DNA of 53,595 bases from Paenibacillus sp. SC116. Its GTDB lineage: Bacteria > Bacillota > Bacilli > Paenibacillales > Paenibacillaceae. The notes under the pieces were generated by a model. It saw only the letters and a list, made by a program, of their open reading frames with translations, had not been told where the DNA came from and did not search any database. The stretch is from contig NZ_JANIOF010000009.1 of NCBI RefSeq assembly GCF_024733555.1, positions 1 to 53,595 on the forward strand, in the 5' to 3' direction. This document shows positions 17,556 through 26,347 of the stretch, one piece after another (positions within the stretch are counted from its first letter, which is position 1; every line of letters starts with the position of its first letter). The position numbers and the translations under genes were made by a program.

Positions 17556-19781
17556 CTATTCAAAAAACTTTGAAATTGGGTTGACTACAAACTTCTCTGC
17601 AATCACTTTGCCTTGTCCATTCATTTGGAACCATTGATAAAAATCGCTGCTAAAGTTCGATGTCTGCATCATGGTTTGCATCATAGATGGCCAAGCCTTA
17701 GCGTTCACTTGCTCCGCCGTCCAGTAAATGTGCATAAGCATACGATCTTTATGATAAGGATGCTTTACCATATAAGCCCCAGACGTATCTTTCAGCCTCA
17801 CCACTTTGTTCCAATCCAGTTGAATTGCCTTTGATCCTTTCTGAATGCCCGGCTTCAATGCTTGAATAATCGGATTACTGCTTGGGCTGCCGATAGCAAT
17901 AATATGGCTCTTCGAAAGTTCCTTTTCCATCTGCTTTTTCACTAATGAGCGCTCTTTTACGATTTTCACGTCAGCTCCACCCATTTGCATCATCGTTTGG
18001 ATTTGTTCCGCCAACTGCTTTTGTTGTTCCATCGCCTTTTTCGATGCTCCATCGCTAAGCACAATCGTTACAGGTTCCCCATTGTAGGCACGATGATAGA
18101 TACGAGCAAACACTTCTTGGGGCATGTTAGAGTTCCCATTAAAAATTTGATCATACGTCGACTTCATCATGAGCCCCATAAGACGCTGCTCTTCTTCAGG
18201 AGTTAGCTTATATTTATCCGAAATATCAAAGTTGGGTTCATATAACGCTTTGCGCATATGCTCCTGAATGTCTTTGCCAGCGATATCTCCGATAGTTTGC
18301 AGCCAGCCTGTGATCGAAGCGTTACCAAGTGCGTAGCGATTGTAATACTCCTGCATAATGCGATCAAACATTTGCTGCCCTACTTGGCGATACAACTCAT
18401 ATACAGCCAAGCGGCCACGTTCGTAATAAAGACCATGTGCATCTTGACCAGCCTCATCGTTCGGAGAAGCAATTGGCTTTTCCGAAGGAGCCGATGCCAT
18501 ACGCATACCGTTAAAGCCTTGCATTTCGTCCTTCTGCTCTTCGTAGAAGTATGAAGTTGCAAAGTTCGTTAGACCTTCATCCAGAAACCCTTCTGTCTCA
18601 GAGTCGTTACCGATAATAGCATGGAACCACTGGTGTGCGACTTCATGAATAAATACGGAATCGTCCTCCACCGATTGACGTTCAGAAATCTGACCCATTT
18701 GGATCACGCGTGTGTACTCAATGGCGACACCCTCTACATAGGTCTCCTGAATGCGGAAATCTTGATAGGGGTAGGCTCCGAATTTCTTTCCGAAGAAGTC
18801 GATAGCTTTTGCCGCTTGATCGATATAACGTTCAGCAACTGCATCTTTTTCCTTGCTATTTCCGAAATAGTACATTTCAATGTTTACGCCGTTCACACGC
18901 TTAGACTTCACTTTATAATTCGGACTAGCAAAGAACACAAATTCACGTGTCTTATCCGCGGTAGCAGTAACTACCTTTCGACCACCGCTGGCAACTGTCT
19001 CTTGCAGTTGCCCTGGCATGCTTACTTTATAGTTTTCCGGCACATTCAGACTTACTTTATAATCTGAAGACTCAAAATAATCTGTTTCCAATGTCGTGCT
19101 GTACGGCAGTCGGCTCCAATCATGCTTTGCCTCGTCATACATAGCTAGAACCGGATAGAAGTGAGCAGCACTAATCAGATCTTTATAATAAGCTAAACGC
19201 TGCATGCCAAATGGAAGGTCAACACTATAGTCGAGTTCAATAACAATCTCCTCACCCGGCTTTAAAGTCTTGCCAAGCTTAACGGACAGGGATTGGTTTG
19301 TATTTTCGAAAGATAGCTTTCCATCCCCAGACTTATCCGTTACTTGCTTGATGTCTATGCCCCCTAAGAAGTCCTCAGGCTTTTTATCCGAATGCTCCTT
19401 GGCAATTTCCTTATTGCGTGTCTGAAACATAGATGTCTGCGTATCGACTGAACGATAGGAATCCGCGAACGTATGGAATACAACCTCAGATAATTCATCT
19501 TTGGTTGTGTTGCGAAATAAAACAGACTGTGTACCAGATAGCTTCATTTGTTTCTCATCTAATTTTAGATCGATGGTGTATTGGATAGGGCTTGTCCGTT
19601 TCCCATCTTGAACGTACTTCCCTGTGCTTGAAGATACTGTATTACTGGATGCCGCCTTTACTTCTTTTAGACTATTTGAGGCTTCGATAATGGATTGTGG
19701 CAAAAGAAACTGCGAAGCGATCGTGATCGATAGTAGACCTGCTGCCATTCGCAATACTCGTGATGATTTATTCATTTTCAT
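17556..19781 (-). CDS. Secreted M1-family metallopeptidase
   Basis: A 741-residue exported peptidase. A signal peptide (MKMNKSSRVLRMAAGLLSITIASQF) precedes a beta-sandwich domain typical of the M1 N-terminus. The zinc site is H379-E380-VA-H383 with the third ligand E402 in FLDEGLTNF, exactly 18 residues later, as in M1 peptidases. The usual GxMEN exopeptidase motif is replaced by VEGVAIEYTR, so aminopeptidase specificity is uncertain. The C-terminal 200 residues include GPSSNPIIQA-like segments of unclear role. GGGGGT precedes the ATG at 19781. The gene stands alone between convergent S8 and cstA. A second M1 peptidase lies at 44236. Confidence 0.85.
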   Translation of the reverse strand: MKMNKSSRVLRMAAGLLSITIASQFLLPQSIIEASNSLKEVKAASSNTVSSSTGKYVQDGKRTSPIQYTIDLKLDEKQMKLSGTQSVLFRNTTKDELSEVVFHTFADSYRSVDTQTSMFQTRNKEIAKEHSDKKPEDFLGGIDIKQVTDKSGDGKLSFENTNQSLSVKLGKTLKPGEEIVIELDYSVDLPFGMQRLAYYKDLISAAHFYPVLAMYDEAKHDWSRLPYSTTLETDYFESSDYKVSLNVPENYKVSMPGQLQETVASGGRKVVTATADKTREFVFFASPNYKVKSKRVNGVNIEMYYFGNSKEKDAVAERYIDQAAKAIDFFGKKFGAYPYQDFRIQETYVEGVAIEYTRVIQMGQISERQSVEDDSVFIHEVAHQWFHAIIGNDSETEGFLDEGLTNFATSYFYEEQKDEMQGFNGMRMASAPSEKPIASPNDEAGQDAHGLYYERGRLAVYELYRQVGQQMFDRIMQEYYNRYALGNASITGWLQTIGDIAGKDIQEHMRKALYEPNFDISDKYKLTPEEEQRLMGLMMKSTYDQIFNGNSNMPQEVFARIYHRAYNGEPVTIVLSDGASKKAMEQQKQLAEQIQTMMQMGGADVKIVKERSLVKKQMEKELSKSHIIAIGSPSSNPIIQALKPGIQKGSKAIQLDWNKVVRLKDTSGAYMVKHPYHKDRMLMHIYWTAEQVNAKAWPSMMQTMMQTSNFSSDFYQWFQMNGQGKVIAEKFVVNPISKFFE

Positions 19782-20120
19782 GAAAAGTTAACCCCCATGT
19801 ATGTCGATCTAGTTGTAGATGTAATAAACATTTTCGTTGTACTTGTTGCCTTTATTATAGATGTGCCGAGCATGATGTACCTTAGATTATCCTTGCAGGA
19901 AGAGCTATGAAGCTTACATTACTGTCATGTAGGTAGCAAGCAGCTTTAGAAGCATACTCTGAAAGGGAAGTAGTTGGTGATCGCCCGCATTAGGCCAATG
20001 TCTATTGAATCAATAACGCGGGAGAGATAGACCTGTAAAGCAAACAGGGCATCTCCGAAGAGATGCCCTGTCAATCTAAGATGACTGTACCTGATGATAT
20101 ATGGTAATTTGGGGTTACCT
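19782..20120. other. Gap between the M1 peptidase gene and cstA
   Basis: No gene seen. The right end has the cstA terminator. A TATAAT lies on the minus strand at 19854-19859 ahead of the M1 gene, but without a recognisable -35 box. The rest (about 19870-20035) shows nothing I can name. Confidence 0.5.
20036..20071 (-). terminator. Terminator of cstA with UUCG loop
   Basis: ACAGGGCATCTC and GAGATGCCCTGT form 12 perfect pairs (20044-20071) closed on the minus strand by the stable UUCG tetraloop, then TTTGCTTT. Confidence 0.88.
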
Positions 20121-21917
20121 TTAAGTCACTGATGCCTTTTCTAGTATCGGTCGTGGCATATTCCACATCTGTGTCCATTTCTTAATCGCAGAAATCATAA
20201 TGATGATTCCAAGTACAAGCATGATGATGGACAATGCTGCGTTTAGAACGCTGTAGCCTTTTGCAGCTTCGTTCAAGTACACATTTTTAATCATCCAGAA
20301 GCCTGCATAGTTTACCGTAATGAACAAGTATGCAAGCGGGACGAGGCAAGTAAGTACATACCAACGCTTATCCGCAATTTTCAAAATAACCGTCGCTCCG
20401 ATAATAAGACCAATCGATGCCATCAACTGGTTCGATACTCCGAACAATGCCCATACCGAGCCAATATCGCCGGAGAAGAGCAAGTAGCCCCACATGAAGC
20501 AAGCCAATGCACTTGCAAAGATTGCTCCCGGAACCCAATCTACACGCTTAAGCGGTTTGTAGATTTCACCAAAGAAGTCTTGAATCAAGTAACGAGATAC
20601 GCGAGTACCTGCGTCAATCGCTGTTAGGATAAATACAGCCTCAAACATAATAACGAATTGGAAGAAGAACGCTGCCAAGTTTTCAAACCAAGGAATTTGA
20701 GTGAAAATATAAGTCATCCCTACCGCAAGCGTAACTGCGCCGCCTGTTCTTCCTTCTAGATCCAAGCCAATTTGCTGTGCCAATTCAGGCAAGTGTACGA
20801 CTTCCATACCAAGTGTCTTAAACACTTCAGGTGTCGAGTTAATTGCAAAGTAGTCTGCTGGCTGCAATGCAGTTGCTGCAATAAGAGCCATAATCGCTAC
20901 GATACACTCTACCAACATCGCACCGAAACCAACGCTCTTAATATCGCTCCAACGGTTAATCATTTTAGGCGTCGTTCCAGAACCAACAAAAGCATGGAAA
21001 CCAGAAATCGCACCGCAGGCAATCGTAATCGAGATGAACGGCCATACCGGACCTGCCAGAATTGGACCGCCACCATTAATAAATTCAGTAACAGCCGGGA
21101 AAGGAATCGCCGGGTTGATAACAAATACACCGATAATCAAGGCGATAAATACGCCGATTTTCATAAAGCTGCTCAAGTAATCACGTGGTGCAAGCAAAAG
21201 CCATACTGGCAATGCTGCCGCAAAGAATGCGTATATCGGCAAGATGACTGCCAATGTGCTCGCATCAAGTGTTAACCAATCGCCAAGCACCGTGCCTTGA
21301 ATGTAAGGACCAGCGAATACGCCGATCATCATCAAAATAAATCCGACTGTCGTTGCAAGCTTCAAGTTGCCCGTCTTCTTGTGGAACAAACCAACCCCGA
21401 TTGCAATCGGAATCGTAATCGCAACCGCGAATGTCCCCCATGGATTGTTCTCCAATGCGTGAAGAACAACCATCGACAAACCTGCCATTGTAATCGTAAT
21501 GATGAACAACATTGCTAAGCCTGTACAGAAACCAGCTACAGGTCCAAGCTCTTCTTTTGCTACTTCAGAAAGTGACTTTCCTTCTTTACGCATCGAAGCG
21601 AACAGCACGACCATGTCGTGCACAGCACCCCCGATAACCGCACCGATCAACAGCCATATCAAACCTGGCAAATAACCAAACTGGGCTGCTAATATCGGTC
21701 CAACGAGCGGACCTGCTGCAGCGATTGCTGCGAAGTGGTGTCCAAAGGTCACCCATTTATTAGATGGAACATAATCTTTGCCGTCATTTAATTCATGCGC
21801 AGGTGTAGGCTTGGAATCATCCAACTTCAATACCTTTGCTGCCATAAATGTTCCATACAAACGATAAGCTATCATAAGAATACATATAGAACCGATTACT
21901 ATCGTTACCGCGTTCAT
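20121..21917 (-). CDS. cstA: CstA-family carbon starvation / pyruvate permease
   Basis: A 598-residue polytopic membrane protein of the CstA family, proton-coupled importers of pyruvate and, by older reports, peptides, used on carbon limitation. The conserved N-terminal signatures HHFAAIAAAGPLVGP and GAVHDMVVLFASMR, the central GSGTTPKMI and the C-terminal MFEAVFILTAIDAGTRVSRY are all present, with about 15 hydrophobic segments. ATG at 21917 (MNAVTIVIG) has AAGGGAG nine bases upstream; the longer open frame above it has no family match. A near-perfect CcpA site lies 58 bases upstream. LytS-LytT, whose relatives sense pyruvate, lie nearby on the same strand. Confidence 0.94.
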   Translation of the reverse strand: MNAVTIVIGSICILMIAYRLYGTFMAAKVLKLDDSKPTPAHELNDGKDYVPSNKWVTFGHHFAAIAAAGPLVGPILAAQFGYLPGLIWLLIGAVIGGAVHDMVVLFASMRKEGKSLSEVAKEELGPVAGFCTGLAMLFIITITMAGLSMVVLHALENNPWGTFAVAITIPIAIGVGLFHKKTGNLKLATTVGFILMMIGVFAGPYIQGTVLGDWLTLDASTLAVILPIYAFFAAALPVWLLLAPRDYLSSFMKIGVFIALIIGVFVINPAIPFPAVTEFINGGGPILAGPVWPFISITIACGAISGFHAFVGSGTTPKMINRWSDIKSVGFGAMLVECIVAIMALIAATALQPADYFAINSTPEVFKTLGMEVVHLPELAQQIGLDLEGRTGGAVTLAVGMTYIFTQIPWFENLAAFFFQFVIMFEAVFILTAIDAGTRVSRYLIQDFFGEIYKPLKRVDWVPGAIFASALACFMWGYLLFSGDIGSVWALFGVSNQLMASIGLIIGATVILKIADKRWYVLTCLVPLAYLFITVNYAGFWMIKNVYLNEAAKGYSVLNAALSIIMLVLGIIIMISAIKKWTQMWNMPRPILEKASVT

Positions 21918-21974
21918 GGAGATCGACTCCCTTCTAAACTTTCTATACTTGTATTTTATGAGATGAAAACAAAA

Positions 21975-21988
21975 ATAAAGCGTTTTCA
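21975..21988 (-). promoter_or_regulatory. cre site (CcpA operator) upstream of cstA
   Basis: TGAAAACGCTTTAT on the minus strand matches the cre consensus TGWAARCGYTWNCW in 13 of 14 positions. It lies 58 bp upstream of the ATG and overlaps the only plausible -10 region (TTGCGC, 17 nt, CTTTAT), so CcpA binding would repress cstA when glucose is present. Confidence 0.75.
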
Positions 21989-22095
21989 AAATAAAATGCG
22001 CAAGATTCGCTCCCACTTGCAAAATTCGAGGGTTGAGTTGCAATAAAGTTGAGCTGATATGCAAATATACTATTCAGCCAAATGGGGCGAGATAT

Positions 22096-22144
22096 AAAAA
22101 AAGATCGAGATCAGATTCATGAATGAACCTGGACTCGATCTTTT
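22096..22144 (-). terminator. Terminator of the ECF operon
   Basis: AAGATCGAGT-type arms (22100-22108 and 22134-22142) pair over nine bases; a T run follows on the minus strand (TTTTTTTATA). It may also work weakly in the other direction. Confidence 0.82.
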
Positions 22145-22238
22145 GTTTCTACAATGCACATTTACTATGCAGCTCTCACACCTGCCGAGAAACTACATTT
22201 ATGCTAGCTTCTATAACTACTTAGTTGAATAGCTACTA

Positions 22239-23069
22239 TTAATGGAATGGGTACCAGAACGTTCCGAAACCCTGTACACGCGCTGTAATACATACAGCCA
22301 ATATGACAGCACAGACAATGACGACGGCAATATCCACTCTTCCCCACGGAGAAGAGGAGTACCATGTCCGCTTCGCATTTTTGCCGAAGCCACGCAAGTC
22401 CATCGCATTCGCTACCGTATCGATACGCGCAAGTGAAGACTGCACAAGCGGGATTGCTATTGCTGCGAAATGCTTTAAACGCTGAACAATCGTCCCTTCC
22501 CCTCGCGCCAATCCGACTCCGCGAGCTTGGAGCGCGTTTGAGATACTGAGGAAATCTTGTTTCAGGTCAGGAATATAGCGGAACGCAATATTAAATGCAT
22601 AAGCGATTTTGTAAGGCACACCTAAGCGGTTCAAGCTGCCAGCGAAGCGAGTCGGATGTGTTGTATAGACAAACAAAACCGAAATAGGCATCAGCGACAT
22701 ATATTTCATCGATAGTGTCAGTATATAAAATACAGTCTCTAGCGTTAGCACTTCATAACCTAAGTCAATAAGTACTGTCGTCGTACCGTTCACCTCACTG
22801 CCATATGCAGGCGAAACGAATATCGTAAAAATAGAGTTGAAGATATTAAATACGATAATCACCCATACGAGTAGCCTTATACGCTTCCAAGGAAGCTGAG
22901 CACTCATAAGGAGTACAAGCCCTATGATGAAAAGTACAATAAAGACACGAATGTCCTGAAACAAGAAGACGATCACTGTCCAGGCAAGCAGCATAATCAG
23001 CTTAACAGCGCCGTCTAATCGATGGAACAGTGTATCCTTCTCGATGTACAGCATTCCCGCTTTACTCAT
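22239..23069 (-). CDS. ecfT: ECF transporter transmembrane (T) component
   Basis: A 276-residue membrane scaffold that couples the two ATPase domains to the S component of an energy-coupling factor vitamin importer. It has about five membrane segments (residues 20-85, 105-140, 245-270) and the cytoplasmic coupling helices with the two short Arg-Gly motifs ALQARGVG (about 185) and AMDLRGFG (about 225) that bind the ATPases. The ATG at 23069 overlaps the last eight bases of ecfA, so the two are translationally coupled. It is the last gene of the ecfS-ecfA-ecfT operon. Confidence 0.92.
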   Translation of the reverse strand: MSKAGMLYIEKDTLFHRLDGAVKLIMLLAWTVIVFLFQDIRVFIVLFIIGLVLLMSAQLPWKRIRLLVWVIIVFNIFNSIFTIFVSPAYGSEVNGTTTVLIDLGYEVLTLETVFYILTLSMKYMSLMPISVLFVYTTHPTRFAGSLNRLGVPYKIAYAFNIAFRYIPDLKQDFLSISNALQARGVGLARGEGTIVQRLKHFAAIAIPLVQSSLARIDTVANAMDLRGFGKNAKRTWYSSSPWGRVDIAVVIVCAVILAVCITARVQGFGTFWYPFH

Positions 23070-24783
23070 GCTCGCTCACCTGCTTCTTCTGTTTCTCATA
23101 CTGGATAAAGTGGCGCACCAACGCTTCAGGAGTTGCCACCTCAGTCGAACGAGAAAGCATGCTCAAGGATGTCTCCTTTAAGTTCGCACGATTCATGATC
23201 TCCGTATTGGTCAGCACACTAGCTGTAGTACCCGACGCAATAATCTCGCCATTACAAAGTACAGCAGCGCGTTCTGTATACTCTAGTGCCAGATGCATAT
23301 CGTGGGTAATAAAGAGCAACGAAACTCCTTGCAATGCTAATCGCGACAGGAAGTTCATAAATTGCGTATAATGCTTCAGATCTTGGCCAGCAGTTGGCTC
23401 GTCCACAATAATAAGCTTCGGCTCCGTCACCATAATCGAAGCGATCGTAACCCGCTTCTTCTGTCCGTAGCTAAGCGCAGATACAGGCCAATCACGATAG
23501 CTGTACAAGCCGCAAATTCGCAGCACTTCTTCTACTTTAGCTGTGATTTCCGCTTGAGGCACTCCTTGTATACGCAGAGCCAAGCCGACTTCATCCCTGA
23601 TCATCGTTTGGGTAATCATATGATTCGGATTTTGCATCACGTAACCAATCTGCTCGCCACGGCGTCGGATCGACCATTGACGAATGGACTCTCCATTAAA
23701 CAAAATATCACCTGATGTCGGTCTAACCATGCCTGTTAGCAACTGAGATAAGGTCGTCTTCCCCGCTCCATTGTTGCCAAGGAGCGCAATTCGTTCGCCT
23801 GCTCCAATTTTCAATGAAACACCTTTAATCACTTCAGTTCCTTCTCCATAGGCGAAACGAACATCTTGCAGCTCTACTAAGGAAGCATTATCTTTGTCAG
23901 TTGAAGAGTTATCGATCACTTCGATCCATTCTCCAAGCACTTGACGCACTTGCTCATTGTTACTCAATTTCTCCAAAGAAGACGGCTGAGCATCTGGCGT
24001 CAGCTCACAGCCCGCATACTTCAATGCCGAAATATACAGAGGCTCCCTAAGCCCATTTTCCTGCATCACATTCGATGAAAGAATCTCATCCGGCGTACCA
24101 ACAGCGACGATTCTACCTTCTGCCATCACAACAATTCGGTCAATAGGCTGTTCGAGCACATCTTCAATTCGGTGCTCAATGATGATTATTGTCTTGCCAC
24201 TGTCACGGTGAATGTCTTCAATTAACTTCATCGCATGTTTGCCGCTCGCTGGATCCAAATTGGCCAACGGCTCATCAAACAACAGGATATCAACTTCCAT
24301 AGACATGACCCCTGCCAAAGAAACACGCTGTTTCTGGCCACCAGACAGCTCATGTGGGCTTTGATTCATGTGCTCCTGCATATCAACCATGCTAAGTGCT
24401 CGTGCTACCCGCGGCTTCATCTCCTCGGGAGCAACACAATCATTTTCGAAAGCAAAAGCGACATCTTCATCAACAGTCAATCCAATGAACTGACTATCCT
24501 GATCTTGCAATATCGTACCGACACTGCGGCTAATCTCAAAAATGCTTTGCTCTGCCGGGCAGCGACCCTTCAACGTATAATCGCCTGATATTTTCCCTTT
24601 GTGGGCGAATGGAATTAGCCCATTGATACAATGGGCTAACGTAGATTTGCCGGAACCGCTCGGACCAGCTATTAATATTTTTTCCCCTGGGTAAATATCG
24701 AGGCATATGTCATGAAGGGTAGGCTCAGCCAAGCTATTATATTGAAAGCTGAACTGATTAAAAGAAAGAATTGATTCTGCCAT
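23062..24783 (-). CDS. ecfA: ECF transporter ATPase, two fused ABC domains (DUF3744 type)
   Basis: A 573-residue protein with two ABC ATPase domains in one chain. The first has Walker A GPSGSGKST (about 37), signature LSGGQKQR and Walker B ILLFDEP; the second has GNNGAGKT (about 335), signature LSYGQKKR and LIIVDEP. Between them, residues about 225-300 form the DUF3744 linker seen in this kind of fused EcfA. ATG at 24783 gives the family N-terminus (AESILSFNQFSFQYNS) with AGGGG 11 bases upstream; the ATG three codons higher is too near the ribosome binding site. It follows ecfS by 48 bp and overlaps ecfT. Confidence 0.93.
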   Translation of the reverse strand: MAESILSFNQFSFQYNSLAEPTLHDICLDIYPGEKILIAGPSGSGKSTLAHCINGLIPFAHKGKISGDYTLKGRCPAEQSIFEISRSVGTILQDQDSQFIGLTVDEDVAFAFENDCVAPEEMKPRVARALSMVDMQEHMNQSPHELSGGQKQRVSLAGVMSMEVDILLFDEPLANLDPASGKHAMKLIEDIHRDSGKTIIIIEHRIEDVLEQPIDRIVVMAEGRIVAVGTPDEILSSNVMQENGLREPLYISALKYAGCELTPDAQPSSLEKLSNNEQVRQVLGEWIEVIDNSSTDKDNASLVELQDVRFAYGEGTEVIKGVSLKIGAGERIALLGNNGAGKTTLSQLLTGMVRPTSGDILFNGESIRQWSIRRRGEQIGYVMQNPNHMITQTMIRDEVGLALRIQGVPQAEITAKVEEVLRICGLYSYRDWPVSALSYGQKKRVTIASIMVTEPKLIIVDEPTAGQDLKHYTQFMNFLSRLALQGVSLLFITHDMHLALEYTERAAVLCNGEIIASGTTASVLTNTEIMNRANLKETSLSMLSRSTEVATPEALVRHFIQYEKQKKQVSEHE

Positions 24784-24831
24784 CTTATTCATTGCCCCTA
24801 TTTGCCTTATTCATGGATTACAGCAATCCTA

Positions 24832-25392
24832 TTACTTTGATACTTTGAGATTGGAATTGCTACGATTCATTTTCAACAAACCAAGTACAGCTCCAACACC
24901 TAGAATGACATGCACGGTAATGTTAGACAAAGAAGCCGCTATAAATTGCAACAACATTTTATCTGGCGCTTCTCCAAATAGATAAATATCAAGTACGCTA
25001 GAAATGCCGAAGCCGACAACCAATGCCAGTGATCCGACAATAGCTAGAGTGGCAATATTTCCTCCAGTTGCACGCCCTTCTTTAATGCTAAATGACTTGC
25101 TCATAAATACGAGTCCCATCCCTAGACCGCTAATCGCTGATCCCAATACCCATGACCACCAAATCGTGCCAGAAGATAAATCAAACACAATGTGACCGAT
25201 AGCTCCGCTCAAAAAGCCAACGATAGGACCAAACAAAGCTCCAAAAACCGTCAAGATTGCAATTGCTGGACGCAGTCCAGTCTGTGGCGCCACCGGAATG
25301 GAAACCCAGTTAAGCAAACCGTACAATGCCGCCCCGATTCCAATCGCAACAACTGTCTTCGTGTCCAAGTTGAAAATGGATTGCTTCATCAT
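24832..25392 (-). CDS. ECF transporter S component, UPF0397 family
   Basis: A 186-residue substrate-binding membrane protein of an ECF importer. It fits the UPF0397 family, often annotated as riboflavin-type S component; the signature [15 protein letters not shown] near the N-terminus and [21 protein letters not shown] are clear, with six hydrophobic segments. UPF0397 genes are nearly always next to an EcfA carrying DUF3744 and an EcfT, as here. The vitamin imported is not proven by sequence and no riboswitch is visible upstream. ATG at 25392 has AAAGG six bases away; the GTG six bases higher is too close to it. Confidence 0.88.
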   Translation of the reverse strand: MMKQSIFNLDTKTVVAIGIGAALYGLLNWVSIPVAPQTGLRPAIAILTVFGALFGPIVGFLSGAIGHIVFDLSSGTIWWSWVLGSAISGLGMGLVFMSKSFSIKEGRATGGNIATLAIVGSLALVVGFGISSVLDIYLFGEAPDKMLLQFIAASLSNITVHVILGVGAVLGLLKMNRSNSNLKVSK

Positions 25393-25485
25393 CTTCACCC
25401 TTTCTTCTCCAATATGGATTTATCGCGCGCCTGCTTGAACAGGTAGCATCTTTGGTATACTACAATCTATATGCCGCTCTAGTTG

Positions 25486-25526
25486 TACATAAAACAAGCC
25501 ACTGCCTTCTATGGGAAGTGGCTTAG
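25486..25526 (-). terminator. Terminator of lytT
   Basis: AAGCCACT (25517-25524, minus reading) pairs with AGTGGCTT (25496-25503), then GTTTTAT. It ends the lytS-lytT transcript ahead of the ECF operon. Confidence 0.75.
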
Positions 25527-25586
25527 ATTGCAAGCATTATTATAGCAAGGCGCGTGTAATTATGCACCAATATTTTGGACGTCCAT

Positions 25587-26345
25587 TTATAGACCAAGCT
25601 TCTGTTTCAAGTCTTTCACATACGTGCGGCTGACAGGTATACTTGCACCGTCTTTCATCTTCATCACATACGTAGAGTGGAACCAAGGCTCAATCTCTCT
25701 TACATAGTCTACATTGACTAAATAGGACCGATGCACACGAAGCATCGAAGGATGATTCAGCTTACGCTCCAGGACTGTCAATGCTTCACTTACCTTGTAT
25801 CGCTGCCCTTCCGTCACAACGACTGCCTTGCCTTCTTCAGACTCGATATAAATAATGCGGTCAACATGCAGCACCGCAATTCGCTCATCTACGGTCACGG
25901 CTAATCGCTCCGTTCGCTCAGAAGCTTTAGTGGTAGCTGGTGCAGTAGAACCGCTAACCGCAGTAGGTTGAGACGCAGGTACGACTATCCGCTGAACAAG
26001 CTTCTCCACCGTTTGCTGTATACGTGCCTCTTCATACGGTTTCAAAATATAATCCGTAGCATTCAACTCAAATGCCTTCAGTGCATATTCATCATACGCC
26101 GTCGCAAATACGATAGCAGACTGGCATCCATCTTCCTTGAGCTGCTCTGCAATCTCAATACCTGTTGCATCCGACAACTGAATATCGAGGAAGATCACAT
26201 CAGGTGTTGTTTCCTGAATACCATCCAGCGCCTCTTCATACGATTCAGCCTCTCCTACAACGTCCACACGCTTCGTTCTGCGAAGCAAATACATGAGCTC
26301 ATCTCTTGCCAATGGCTCATCATCAACAATAAATGCTCTAATCAC
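25587..26345 (-). CDS. lytT: LytTR-family response regulator LytT
   Basis: A 252-residue response regulator. The receiver domain (1-120) has acidic D8/D9, phosphoacceptor D54 (IFLDIQLSD), T/AYDEYAL and K103 (YILKPYE). A Pro/Ala/Thr linker (about 122-145) leads to a LytTR DNA-binding domain (about 148-250) with RIIYIESEEGKAVVVT and FHSTYVMKMKDGASIPVSRTYV. The start is GTG at 26345 with GGAAGGTG upstream, two bases after the lytS stop. In B. subtilis the homologous LytST pair senses pyruvate and turns on pyruvate carriers; cstA nearby is a plausible target here, by inference. Confidence 0.93.
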   Translation of the reverse strand: MIRAFIVDDEPLARDELMYLLRRTKRVDVVGEAESYEEALDGIQETTPDVIFLDIQLSDATGIEIAEQLKEDGCQSAIVFATAYDEYALKAFELNATDYILKPYEEARIQQTVEKLVQRIVVPASQPTAVSGSTAPATTKASERTERLAVTVDERIAVLHVDRIIYIESEEGKAVVVTEGQRYKVSEALTVLERKLNHPSMLRVHRSYLVNVDYVREIEPWFHSTYVMKMKDGASIPVSRTYVKDLKQKLGL

Positions 26346-26347
26346 GC

